A DNA stretch of 31,952 bases, taken from the NCBI GenBank assembly GCA_001942045.1, contig MSTD01000014.1, forward strand, positions 98,886 through 130,837, written 5' to 3'. Position 1 is the stretch's first letter; every line of letters begins with the position of its first letter. Of this stretch, positions 19,605 through 27,343 are shown piece by piece. Made by a program: the position numbers and the translations under genes. This DNA is from Mycolicibacterium porcinum. GTDB taxonomy: Bacteria; Actinomycetota; Actinomycetes; Mycobacteriales; Mycobacteriaceae. The notes under the pieces are model-generated. The model was not told the origin of the DNA. It made no database searches and was given only the letters and a program-made list of their open reading frames with translations.

Positions 19605-19997
19605 TCAGGTGAGCAGCGGCGCGATGTCCTTGGGATCGAAGTACTCGTCGATACGGTGGATCAGCCCGTCGGTACCCACTTTGATCACGATGCACACCCG
19701 CAGTGCGATCAATGTGCCGTCGCGGGCTCCGGCGTGCAGGACATGCTGCTGGACGAATCCGCCGGTGAAGAACTGCCGGTCCAGCACCTCGTAACGGCGC
19801 TCGCTCGTCGCATTGATGAACCAGTTGATGACCTTCAACGCGCGGGTGCGGTCGTTGTCTCTGGCGTCGCCGGCGTGCCACACCGCGACATCGTCGGCCC
19901 ACAGCTGGGCCACCCCGGCTTGGTCGCCGCGCTCGATCGCGTCGAACAGGCGGTGCGCGACGTCGTCTACGATCTCGATTTCGGTAGGGGACATCAT
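19605..19997 (-). CDS. SnoaL/NTF2-like protein (nuclear transport factor 2 fold)
   Basis: A 130-residue protein with the cone-shaped NTF2/SnoaL fold. Recognisable parts are the N-terminal helices with RLFDAIERGDQAGVAQLWADD, the strand VAVWHAGD, and the C-terminal GLIHRIDEYFDPKDIAPLL. Members act as small isomerases, hydrolases or cyclases, or only bind ligand; the active residues here do not settle which. The start could be either of two adjacent ATGs (19997 or 19994); GAGGAG upstream fits both, and I chose the first. It is divergent from the methyltransferase gene across a 54-base gap. Confidence 0.82.
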   Translation of the reverse strand: MMSPTEIEIVDDVAHRLFDAIERGDQAGVAQLWADDVAVWHAGDARDNDRTRALKVINWFINATSERRYEVLDRQFFTGGFVQQHVLHAGARDGTLIALRVCIVIKVGTDGLIHRIDEYFDPKDIAPLLT

Positions 19998-20014
19998 CGG
20001 CTCCTCGATAGGGC

Positions 20015-20045
20015 TTGACCTCAACTGCCATTCAGGTTTCAGACT
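20015..20045 (+). promoter_or_regulatory. MerR-type promoter with long spacer, leaderless start
   Basis: A -35 TTGACC (20015-20020) and a -10-like CAGACT (20040-20045) are separated by 19 bases instead of about 17. The spacer holds the imperfect palindrome ACCTnAAnnnnnnTTnAGGT (20018-20037). Long spacer plus internal dyad is the hallmark of MerR-family activated promoters (SoxR, CueR type). The predicted start is about seven bases after the -10, at or next to the ATG at 20052. Confidence 0.6.
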
Positions 20046-20051
20046 CGAATC

Positions 20052-20687
20052 ATGAACTCCACGCCTGCACATTCGCTGTTCGACGAAGCCTACGAGTCCC
20101 GCACCGCGCCATGGGTGATCGGCGAGCCGCAACCCGCCATCGTCGAGTTGGAACGTACGGGCCGCCTGGGTGGCAAGGTGCTCGATGTCGGCTGTGGCGC
20201 CGGTGAACACACCATGCTGCTGACCCGGCTCGGCTACGACGTGCTCGGTATCGACTTCTCCGAACACGCCGTCGCCCAGGCCCGTGAGAACGCCGCGCAG
20301 CGGGGTATCGATGCGCACTTCGCCGTCGCCGACGCGACCCGGCTCGGTGAGACGGAGGGCCCGCGGTACGACACGATCGTCGATAGTGCGTTGTTCCACG
20401 TCTTCGACGACGTCGACCGGCCGCGCTACGTGGCCAGCCTGCACCGGGCCGCCCGTCCGGGTGCGACGGTGCACGTGCTGGCGCTGTCCGACGCAGGCCG
20501 CGGGTTCGGACCCCAGGTCAGCGAGGAGGTGATCCGCCAGGCCTTCGCCGACGGGTGGGAACTGGAAGCGCTGGACACCACGACATACCGCGGCGTGGTG
20601 GGCCCGGCCCATGCCGAGGCGCTGGGCGAGCAGGTCGGAGCCCGGGTCGACGAGCCGGCGTGGCTGGCCCGGATCCGCAGGCTCTGA
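20052..20687 (+). CDS. Class I SAM-dependent methyltransferase
   Basis: A 211-residue small-molecule methyltransferase with a Rossmann fold. Motif I is KVLDVGCGAGEH (residues 42-53), the acidic ribose-binding residue is D68 in VLGIDFS, motif II/III ADATRL is near 95, and the post-I strand is YDTIVDSALFHVFDD. The compact form is like the TPMT/TehB group that methylates thiols or detoxifies oxyanions, but the substrate is not readable. There is no ribosome binding site, and the predicted transcription start coincides with the ATG, so the mRNA is probably leaderless. The MerR-type promoter suggests induction by a small toxic or redox-active compound. Confidence 0.88.
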   Translation: MNSTPAHSLFDEAYESRTAPWVIGEPQPAIVELERTGRLGGKVLDVGCGAGEHTMLLTRLGYDVLGIDFSEHAVAQARENAAQRGIDAHFAVADATRLGETEGPRYDTIVDSALFHVFDDVDRPRYVASLHRAARPGATVHVLALSDAGRGFGPQVSEEVIRQAFADGWELEALDTTTYRGVVGPAHAEALGEQVGARVDEPAWLARIRRL

Positions 20688-20691
20688 CTGC

Positions 20692-20757
20692 TCGGGCGAT
20701 CTGCCCGACGCGCACCGAGACCTACACCAGGGTTGTACTCGCGCGGCGACCACAACC
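20692..20757. terminator. Hairpins between convergent genes
   Basis: Five bases after the methyltransferase stop, TCGGGC-GATCT-GCCCGA (20692-20708) forms a 6-bp stem. A second pair, GGTTGT (20731-20736) and ACAACC (20752-20757), lies nearer the end of the converging operon. Neither has a T-run. Together they may serve as bidirectional terminators. Confidence 0.4.
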
Positions 20758-20785
20758 GTGGCGTCGAACTCGGCGCGACAGGGAG

Positions 20786-21127
20786 TCATTGCTCGTCGTA
20801 TCCCGGATGCGCGGCGGCCAGCCGTCGACGTACCAGGACGCGCAGGCAGGTGGTGACGTCGTCGGCCCGGTCATCGAGTTCGCCGGCCCGGATCGCGGCC
20901 GCGAGCGCGGCCTCGTCAGTGAACCCAACCGCGGCCAGGGCCGCCTCGGCCGCCGGGGCGGCCTCACCGGCGGACAGTTCGCGTTCGACCATGCGCAGGG
21001 CGTTGGCCGCCACGCGGGTGTGGAAGTTCAACGCTCCGGTGCATTGTTCGCGCACCTCGGTGTCGAGGAACTCCGCGACCGCGGCGACGAGTTCGGCCGC
21101 GGTCGGCCGTCCGTACAGGTTGCTCAC
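20786..21127 (-). CDS. Small DUF6285-like protein, LvaB-like partner of the phosphotransferase
   Basis: A 113-residue, mostly helical protein: GRPTAAELVAAVAEFLDTEV, then CTGALNFHTRVAANALRMVE, then an Ala-rich helix and TCLRVLVRRRLAAAHPGY. This pattern matches the small family usually encoded beside an APH-type phosphotransferase and an acyl-CoA dehydrogenase. In Pseudomonas levulinate catabolism the equivalent small protein, LvaB, is needed with the kinase LvaA. The match to LvaB is by size, context and remembered family, not by alignment. The start is the GTG at 21127, overlapping the phosphotransferase stop as GTGA. It is the last gene of the operon. Confidence 0.78.
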   Translation of the reverse strand: MSNLYGRPTAAELVAAVAEFLDTEVREQCTGALNFHTRVAANALRMVERELSAGEAAPAAEAALAAVGFTDEAALAAAIRAGELDDRADDVTTCLRVLVRRRLAAAHPGYDEQ

Positions 21128-22104
21128 CAGCTGCTCCCGTCCAGCAGACACAAGAGGTCCCACTCGGTCTCGCAGACTCGACGGCCGATGGTGGCCAGCT
21201 CCACCGATCGGGTCTGCCCGCTCAGGTGACGTTCGGCCTGGTAGCGGCAGATGATGCCCCAGCGCAGCGTGGCCAGCACCAGCCACCAGCGGATCGCCGA
21301 CCGGTCGAGCGTGGCGCCACCGGCTTCCTCGTAGGCGTCCAGAAAGCTCTCGATACTGCCCAGGCCGCCCGCCCCGAGATGGGCCGGCGCCCCGAACCTC
21401 CAGGCCCGGATGCAGAACCAGGCCAGGTCCTCGTACACCTCCCCGAGGTGGACCAGCTCCCAGTCCAGCACCGCGGCCAGGCCCGAGTCGTCGACGATCA
21501 CATTGCCCATCCGGAAATCGCCGTGTACCAACCGCGTCGGCGACGGCGGCGGCCGGTTGGCGTCCAGCCAGCGGAACGCCCATTCGAAAGTCGCTGTGGT
21601 GTCGCCCATCTCGTCGAGCTGTGCGCGCCACTCCGCGATCTGGTCCTGCTCGACGAGCCCGGACAACGCGGGCGGTGACGCCCGGTGGATGGCGGCCAGC
21701 GCCTGTGCACACTGGGTGAGCAGCCGGGCCCGGCCGGCATCGTCGAGCCTGCGCTGAATCCGCCGCACGATGGTCTCGCCGCCGATGAAGTCGCAGATCA
21801 AGAACGGATCACCCAGCGCGGCAACGGAATTGTCGGCGATCAGCACGTGGGGGACCGGCGCCCCGGCCAGCGCTGCCGCCCGCTGGGCCGCGGCCTCCAG
21901 CTCCATCCCGGCGTGCACCTCGTCGGGTGCGCCGGTGCGCAAGATCAGCGGGCGTCGCGCCGAGTCCGAGACGGCATCGAAGGACCAGGTGGTGCGGCTG
22001 GCGCCGCCGGTCAGCTCGCGCAGGTTCTCCACGGTGATCCCGGCGCCCAGTGCCGGGGTGAGGACTTCGACCAACCGGGGCGCCAGCAGGGCGGCCTCGC
22101 TCAC
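21124..22104 (-). CDS. APH-family phosphotransferase, LvaA/ACAD10-type acyl-CoA kinase
   Basis: A 326-residue kinase-like protein of the aminoglycoside phosphotransferase fold. The catalytic loop HGDFRMGNVIVDD (residues 194-206) has D196 as catalytic base, and VLDWELVHLG (212-221) has D214 as the metal-binding Asp. LTGGASRTTWSF (31-42) is the nucleotide loop. Its neighbours are an acyl-CoA dehydrogenase and a DUF6285-like protein, each overlapping by four bases. That set is known for phosphorylating 4-hydroxyacyl-CoA (LvaA in bacteria, ACAD10/11 kinase domains in animals). Antibiotic resistance is therefore unlikely as its job. The start is the GTG at 22104 (GTGA overlap). Confidence 0.88.
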   Translation of the reverse strand: MSEAALLAPRLVEVLTPALGAGITVENLRELTGGASRTTWSFDAVSDSARRPLILRTGAPDEVHAGMELEAAAQRAAALAGAPVPHVLIADNSVAALGDPFLICDFIGGETIVRRIQRRLDDAGRARLLTQCAQALAAIHRASPPALSGLVEQDQIAEWRAQLDEMGDTTATFEWAFRWLDANRPPPSPTRLVHGDFRMGNVIVDDSGLAAVLDWELVHLGEVYEDLAWFCIRAWRFGAPAHLGAGGLGSIESFLDAYEEAGGATLDRSAIRWWLVLATLRWGIICRYQAERHLSGQTRSVELATIGRRVCETEWDLLCLLDGSSW

Positions 22105-23357
22105 CGCTTGACCTTGCCGAACCCGAAGAGTCGCTGTGCGACTCGGCGCATCTGGATCTCCTCGGCGCCCTCGGTGATGCGGTAGCGCCGATGGTGCCGG
22201 TAGATGTGCTCGAACGGTTCGTGCCGGCTGTAGCCGATGCCGCCGTGCACCTGCATGGCCCGATCAGCGGCCTCACACACCAGGCGGTTGGCGCGGTAGT
22301 TGGCCATCGAGACCTTGTCGGACACCTCCATGTGATGGTTCTGGTCCAGCTGTGTCGCGGCGTAACGCACCAGCAGCCGGACCATCTGCGCCTCGGTCTG
22401 CAGCTCCACCAACGGCCACTGCACGGCCTGGTTCACCGCCAGCGGTTTGCCGAACACCATGCGCCGGTTCGCGTAGTCCACGGCGCGGTCGATACAGAAC
22501 TGGGCGGCGCCCAAGCTGCTGGCGGCCTGGCGAATCCGGTTCTCATGCAGGAACGTCTGGCCGACCTCCAGACCGCGGTCGATCTCGCCGAGCACCGCAT
22601 CGGCGGGCACCCGCACATTGTTCAACTCGACCTCGCCGTGATCGGTGGGCATGTTGAACGTCCACCAGTAGAACGGGACGGTGAATCCCGGCGCGTCGGT
22701 GGGGACCAGGAATGCGGTGATGCCGCGAGCTTGCCCGGGTTCGCCGGAGGTCCGGGCGAAGATCAGATCGTGGGTGGACCGGTGTACTCCGGTGTTCCAC
22801 CGCTTGCGTCCGTTGATGATCCATCCCGAATCGGCACCGTCGCCGTCTCGAACTGCTCTTGTCTCCAACCATGTGGCATCCGAACCGTGGTCGGGCTCGG
22901 TCAGGCCGAACGCCATGGAGCGCTTGCCGGTGAGCATCGCCTCGACCCATTCGGACTTCTGGGCCTCGGTACCGAACCGGTCCATCATGATCACCTGCGG
23001 GAAGTTGCCGACGATCGAGGATTCGTCCTGCAGGTCGTTGTGCAGCCCGAGGCCCTTGTGCGCCAGGTGTTCCCGGATCACCGCCATGTCGAGGTTGCTG
23101 CCGTCGCGCCCGCCGAACTTGGCGGGCAGCCCGTACCGCAGCCAGCCCGCGGCGTCGGCGCGGCGACGCATCTCATCGAGCAGATCCTCCCAGGCTCGAT
23201 TGGGTATCCCGCCGTTCTCCCAGTCGGTGCGCGCATACTCGCGGCGCTGGTCGAAATACTGCATGTGCTCGCGCTCGAGTGGCTTGATCTGGGTCTCGAT
23301 GAAATCGTCCATCTCGGCAAGGACGGTCGAAAGATGGTCGGGTAAAGCGAAATCCAC
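22101..23357 (-). CDS. Acyl-CoA dehydrogenase, LvaC/ACAD11-like
   Basis: A 418-residue FAD enzyme. The FAD/substrate motif MAFGLTEPDHGSDATW is at residues 148-163, the middle beta domain follows, and the catalytic base is probably E383 in EPFEHIYRHH, before ITEGAEEIQMRRVAQ. The long form with N-terminal WENGGIPNRAWEDLLDEMRR resembles the ACAD10/11 group. In the LvaC role it would convert the phosphorylated 4-hydroxyacyl-CoA to an enoyl-CoA and then a 3-hydroxyacyl-CoA; that is inference from the two downstream genes. The start is the GTG at 23357 after a weak AGAGAG site, 33 bases after the tetR stop. Confidence 0.9.
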   Translation of the reverse strand: MDFALPDHLSTVLAEMDDFIETQIKPLEREHMQYFDQRREYARTDWENGGIPNRAWEDLLDEMRRRADAAGWLRYGLPAKFGGRDGSNLDMAVIREHLAHKGLGLHNDLQDESSIVGNFPQVIMMDRFGTEAQKSEWVEAMLTGKRSMAFGLTEPDHGSDATWLETRAVRDGDGADSGWIINGRKRWNTGVHRSTHDLIFARTSGEPGQARGITAFLVPTDAPGFTVPFYWWTFNMPTDHGEVELNNVRVPADAVLGEIDRGLEVGQTFLHENRIRQAASSLGAAQFCIDRAVDYANRRMVFGKPLAVNQAVQWPLVELQTEAQMVRLLVRYAATQLDQNHHMEVSDKVSMANYRANRLVCEAADRAMQVHGGIGYSRHEPFEHIYRHHRRYRITEGAEEIQMRRVAQRLFGFGKVKR

Positions 23358-23390
23358 GATGATCTCTCTTTCTCGGGTCAGGAGCTCGGG

Positions 23391-24002
23391 TCAGAAGCCG
23401 TACAGGGTTCGCTTCCAGATGGTGGACAGGGTGGCGATGGCATCGGCATCGCTGATCTCGATGCCGAGCCCGGACTGGCCGACGAAGACCGTGGTGAAGT
23501 TCTCGAACAGCAACGCGATGGCCGCGCCGACGTGTTCGGGCTGCAGTCCCTGCGCGTGGCCCTGTCCCTGGGCATGGTGTACCGACGCGATGACGATGTC
23601 GATGCCGAACCGGCGGAACTTGTTCTGCACGTCGGCGAATCGTTGCTGGGTCGCGGCCAACTGGGCGACCGCGATCATGATGCCGATGTTCTGTTTGAAG
23701 ATGTTCCAGTAGCCGGTCACCACTGTGGTGAAGAACTCGGTGTCCTCTGCGGAGTCCGGCAGGTGCAGGTTCAGCCCCGACGGTTCCACGACGTCGTGCA
23801 GGAAGGATTCGGCCAGCGCCGCCAGCAGGTCTTCCTTGTCGGTGAAATACCGGTAGAACACCGCGGGGCTCTTGCCGGCGGCTGAGGTGATGTCGGCCAG
23901 TGTGGTGCCGTGAAAGCCGCGCTCGGCGAACAGCTTCCGCGCGGCGAGCTCTATGGCGGACCGCGTCTGGCGCCCCTTGGTACCCAGCTCGGCGGCGGTC
24001 AT
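23391..24002 (-). CDS. TetR-family regulator inside the catabolic operon
   Basis: A 203-residue TetR regulator. The helix-turn-helix is TLADITSAAGKSPAVFYRYF at about residues 34-53, preceded by TRSAIELAARKLFAERGFHG. The C-terminal domain is long and typical of regulators that sense acyl-CoA or hydrophobic ligands. The ATG at 24002 is seven bases after the lyase stop; the open frame to 24263 is inside the lyase gene. Because it is co-transcribed with the enzymes it probably controls them, perhaps through the site upstream of the cupin gene near 28469-28484. Confidence 0.87.
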   Translation of the reverse strand: MTAAELGTKGRQTRSAIELAARKLFAERGFHGTTLADITSAAGKSPAVFYRYFTDKEDLLAALAESFLHDVVEPSGLNLHLPDSAEDTEFFTTVVTGYWNIFKQNIGIMIAVAQLAATQQRFADVQNKFRRFGIDIVIASVHHAQGQGHAQGLQPEHVGAAIALLFENFTTVFVGQSGLGIEISDADAIATLSTIWKRTLYGF

Positions 24003-24009
24003 GGACGCC

Positions 24010-24912
24010 TCAGCCCAGGATCCGGTCGCCGGCCCGCAGCAGCGCGCTGGGGAGCTCGTGGCCCACGGCGTCCTGGGCGACCCGGGCAGCGTCGATCGCT
24101 GCGGTGAGTTCGACGTCGACGGCGATGTCGCTGTCGCGCAACATGTAGACCAGATCCTCGGTGGCGATGTTGCCGCTGGCGCCCGGCGCGAACGGGCAGC
24201 CACCGAGACCGCCGACCGAGGCGTCCAGGCGCGTGACGCCGGACTGCACGGCCGCGTACGCACTGGCCAGTCCCGCGCCGCGGGTGTTGTGGAAGTGCGC
24301 GCCCAGCGGCAGGTCCCCGATCAGCGGCCGGACCTTCTCGACCAGTGTCGTGACCCGCCGCGGGGTGGTGGTGCCGATGGTGTCGGCGATCGCTACCCGG
24401 TTCACACCGAAACCGGCTGCAGCCGAGACGATGTCGAGTACCCGCTGCGGATCGGTCGGACCGTCGAACGGGCAGTCCCAGGCGGTGGCGACGATCACCT
24501 CCACCGATGTGCCGCTGTCATGCGCGATGGCGACGATGTCGGCGATCTGTGCGGTGGCCTCGGCCGAGGTGCGGCCGACGTTGGCATGGGAGTGGGCATC
24601 CGAGGCGGACACCACGTACTCGACCGAACGCAGGCCGGCGGCGATGGCGCGTTTGGCGCCGTTCGGGCTGGCCACCAGCGCGGAGAACTCCACATCCGGA
24701 AACCTGTGGAGTTCCTCGGCGAGTTCGGCCGCGTCGGCCAGGGCAGGCACTTTCGACGGTGAGACGAATGCCGTCGCCTCGACCTCGCGGACCCCGGTCG
24801 CCACGATGGCCTCCAGGATCGCGACCTTGGCGGACAACGGGATCGGGGTCTCGATCTGCAGGCCGTCCCGCAGACATACCTCTCGGATGTCGACCTTCGT
24901 TGGCAGGTTCAT
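24010..24912 (-). CDS. Hydroxymethylglutaryl-CoA lyase family protein
   Basis: A 300-residue HMGL-like TIM-barrel lyase that cleaves a 3-hydroxy-3-methyl-acyl-CoA to acetyl-CoA plus a keto acid or ketone, with a divalent metal. Catalytic residues are all present: R15-D16 in CLRDGLQIE, H207 and H209 in GAHFHNTRG, and C239 in the flexible loop GGLGGCPFAPGASGN. They sit about 26-27 positions before those of the human enzyme (R41, D42, H233, H235, C266). It could act on HMG-CoA itself or on a branched pathway intermediate. The ATG at 24912 begins one base after the CoA-transferase stop; the longer frame to 24957 is inside that gene. Confidence 0.92.
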   Translation of the reverse strand: MNLPTKVDIREVCLRDGLQIETPIPLSAKVAILEAIVATGVREVEATAFVSPSKVPALADAAELAEELHRFPDVEFSALVASPNGAKRAIAAGLRSVEYVVSASDAHSHANVGRTSAEATAQIADIVAIAHDSGTSVEVIVATAWDCPFDGPTDPQRVLDIVSAAAGFGVNRVAIADTIGTTTPRRVTTLVEKVRPLIGDLPLGAHFHNTRGAGLASAYAAVQSGVTRLDASVGGLGGCPFAPGASGNIATEDLVYMLRDSDIAVDVELTAAIDAARVAQDAVGHELPSALLRAGDRILG

Positions 24913-24913
24913 C

Positions 24914-26116
24914 TCACAGCACCCCCTCCGATCGCAGGGTTTCCAGGTCTTGTGCATTGCGTCCGAGCAGGCCGCCGTACACCTCGTCGTTGTCTTGACC
25001 CGGCCGGGCCGAGCCCGCGTTGCGGATGGTGCCGGGGGACTCGGACAGCACGGGAACTACACCGGGGCCCTTGACGTTGCGTTGCACCCGCTCGTCCCAG
25101 TGGTCGGCGATCATGCCTCGGGCCTGCAGTTGCGGGTCCCGTACCACCTCGGCCACGGTGTTGATCGGCCCGCTGATCACACCCGCCTGCGACAGGGTTT
25201 CGATGATCTCCTCGGGCTGGCGTTTGCCGGCCCACTCGCCGATGATCTTGTCCAGTTCATCCTGGTTGCGGCCACGGGCAACGTGATTGGCGAACCGATC
25301 GTCTGTCGCCAGCTCCGGGCTGCCCATCGCGGCGCACAACCGGCGGAACACGGTGTCCTGGTTGGCGGCGATCACCACCCAGCTGCCGTTGGCGCTCTGG
25401 TAGATGTTGGACGGCGCAATGCCTTCCAACCGGGTGCCGGACGGCCCGCGGACGATGCCGCCGATGTCGTAGTCGGGGATGGTGGATTCCTGTATCGCCA
25501 GGCAACTTTCGGTCAGCGCGGTGTCCACGATCTGGCCCTCACCGGTGACGGTCCGCCGGTACAGGGCGGCCAGGGCTCCCTGGGCGGCGAACATACCGGC
25601 CAGGCTGTCGCCCAATGACAGCGCCAGGCGCGGCGGGGGACCGCCGGGGAACCCGTTCATGTGCCGCAGCCCGCTGGAGGCCTCCGCGACCGAGGCGTAG
25701 CCGGCCTTGCCGGCATCGGGTCCGGTCTGTCCGTAGCCCGAGACGCGGACCAGGATGATGCCCTTGTTGCGTTCGCGCAGAACGTCGTAGCCCAGGTCCC
25801 ACTTCTCCAGGGTGCCCGGCCGAAAGTTCTCCACGATGATGTCGGACCGCTCGACCAGCTCCAGGAACAGCTCCCGACCCTTGGCGGTACGAAGGTCCAG
25901 GGTGACGGCCTTCTTGTTGCGGGCGTGCACGGTCCAGAAGAAGTGGTGCCCGTCGAGCTCGGCCTGTCCCCAGGTGCGCAGTGGGTCCGGGGTGGCAGGC
26001 AATTCGATCTTGATGACCTCGGCACCCATGTCGCCCAGCAGTCGGCCGGCGAACGGCCCGGAGATCAGCGTGCCGAGCTCGATCACCCGGATGCCGTCCA
26101 AAGCTCCGGTCGTCAT
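24914..26116 (-). CDS. Family III CoA-transferase (CaiB/BaiF)
   Basis: A 400-residue CoA-transferase that moves CoA from a donor thioester to a carboxylic acid. The N-terminal GIRVIELGTLISGPFAGRLL, the signature IVENFRPGTLEKWDLGYD, and the catalytic Asp D170 in LSLGDSLAGMFAAQG are present; the Asp position agrees with formyl-CoA transferase (D169). The start ATG at 26116 follows a near-perfect AAAGGAGG. Within the operon it probably activates the acid released by the upstream hydrolase and dioxygenase before the lyase and dehydrogenase steps. The acid substrate is unknown. Confidence 0.93.
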   Translation of the reverse strand: MTTGALDGIRVIELGTLISGPFAGRLLGDMGAEVIKIELPATPDPLRTWGQAELDGHHFFWTVHARNKKAVTLDLRTAKGRELFLELVERSDIIVENFRPGTLEKWDLGYDVLRERNKGIILVRVSGYGQTGPDAGKAGYASVAEASSGLRHMNGFPGGPPPRLALSLGDSLAGMFAAQGALAALYRRTVTGEGQIVDTALTESCLAIQESTIPDYDIGGIVRGPSGTRLEGIAPSNIYQSANGSWVVIAANQDTVFRRLCAAMGSPELATDDRFANHVARGRNQDELDKIIGEWAGKRQPEEIIETLSQAGVISGPINTVAEVVRDPQLQARGMIADHWDERVQRNVKGPGVVPVLSESPGTIRNAGSARPGQDNDEVYGGLLGRNAQDLETLRSEGVL

Positions 26117-26150
26117 CGGGGCCTCCTTTCCACCGCTCGCCGGAGGACGA

Positions 26151-27341
26151 TCACAGCGAGAATCCGTGCCGGTGCAGCCAATCCGTGCAGATGCTCACGG
26201 CTTGACGCAGGGTGTCCCGTTGATCGGGGCCTGAGTAGTAGTGGTTGGCGCCGGGAATCTCGTGCATCTCCTTGTCGGGGTGACCGATCGCCTCGTACAG
26301 CCGACGGGTGTGGCTGGGCGTGCAGGCGTCGTCGGCGAGGTTGCCGATCACCAGGGCGGGCACGGCGATATCCGGGCCGGCCTTGACGGCGTCGCCGTTG
26401 GCGTCGTCGTAGCTCCATTGCGACAGCCAGCTGCGCAGCGTGCAGAACCGCGCCAGGCCGACCGGGCTCATGTTGACCACCTGGGGATCGCCCAGATAGC
26501 AGGTGCCGGGCGTGCGCTCGTTGGGGTCGACGGTCGGATCCAGCCACCGTGGGTCGGCCATGGTGCCGTGCACGACGAACGCGAACTCGTCATCCGGCCG
26601 GCCGGCAGCCTTGAGCTCGGCCAGTTTCTCCTTGACCCACTTGGTGATTCGCCGGTTGCGAGCGATCTGGGCCTGGTGGTAGCGCTCCAGGAACTCCGGC
26701 GTATACGGCGGCTGGTTGGGGTTGTCGGGGTTGTAGAGGTCGAGTTCCGGATCCCGTTTGGTCGGGTCGTTCTCGTCGAGGATGGACGCATCCATCCATT
26801 CGGTCATGGTGCCGTGCCGGCTGATGTGCGCGGCCAGCAGCATTATTCCGTCCGCGGGGATCAACCCGAGCTTTGTCAGGTCGGGGCCGTCCCCGGACGG
26901 GCTGGCCGTGACCGTAGGGTGCTGGGCCTGTTGTTGGTAGAACACCGAGAGCGATCCGCCGCCGCTCCACCCGGCCAGCACCACCTTGTCGTAGCCGAGC
27001 CGGTTCTTGGCGTCCTTGATGCACTCACCGAGGTCCTCGACCACCTTCTCCATGAGCAGCGCCGAGTCGGTGCCTCGGAACCGGCTGTTGCAGTAGATGA
27101 CGTGATGTCCGGCGCGGGCCAGCGCGTTGATCATCGGCAGGTAGGCGCCGCCGCCGATCGGGTGCATGAACACCAGCACGGTGTCGCTCGGCTTGGTCTT
27201 CGGTTTCAGGAGGTAGCTCTCCAGCACGACCAGCTCGGCGACTCCGCCGTACACGTCCCGCACCGACGAGTTGTTCTGGTAGGCAACCAGATACGGGATG
27301 CGGTCGTATTCGTGCTTCACGGGTGCTTCAACGGTTGTCAT
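26151..27341 (-). CDS. Alpha/beta-fold hydrolase, substrate unknown
   Basis: A 396-residue hydrolase. The oxyanion-side motif MHPIGGGAY is at residues 59-67 and the nucleophile elbow is GWSGGG with S126. The acid is likely in IGNLADDACTPSH and the His in PGANHYYSG near residue 369, completing a Ser-Asp-His triad. A long helical insert (residues about 185-260, LDLYNPDNPNQPPYTPEFLE region) forms a lid larger than in simple esterases. No signal peptide is seen, so it is cytoplasmic. It follows the cupin dioxygenase by two bases, so an ester, lactone or C-C hydrolase acting on its product is a fair guess. The start is the ATG at 27341. Confidence 0.82.
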   Translation of the reverse strand: MTTVEAPVKHEYDRIPYLVAYQNNSSVRDVYGGVAELVVLESYLLKPKTKPSDTVLVFMHPIGGGAYLPMINALARAGHHVIYCNSRFRGTDSALLMEKVVEDLGECIKDAKNRLGYDKVVLAGWSGGGSLSVFYQQQAQHPTVTASPSGDGPDLTKLGLIPADGIMLLAAHISRHGTMTEWMDASILDENDPTKRDPELDLYNPDNPNQPPYTPEFLERYHQAQIARNRRITKWVKEKLAELKAAGRPDDEFAFVVHGTMADPRWLDPTVDPNERTPGTCYLGDPQVVNMSPVGLARFCTLRSWLSQWSYDDANGDAVKAGPDIAVPALVIGNLADDACTPSHTRRLYEAIGHPDKEMHEIPGANHYYSGPDQRDTLRQAVSICTDWLHRHGFSL

Positions 27342-27343
27342 TT

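Noticed and set aside
21124..22104. Aminoglycoside-resistance gene
   Set aside because: The fold is shared, but gene context with an acyl-CoA dehydrogenase and a DUF6285-like protein points to acyl-CoA metabolism.
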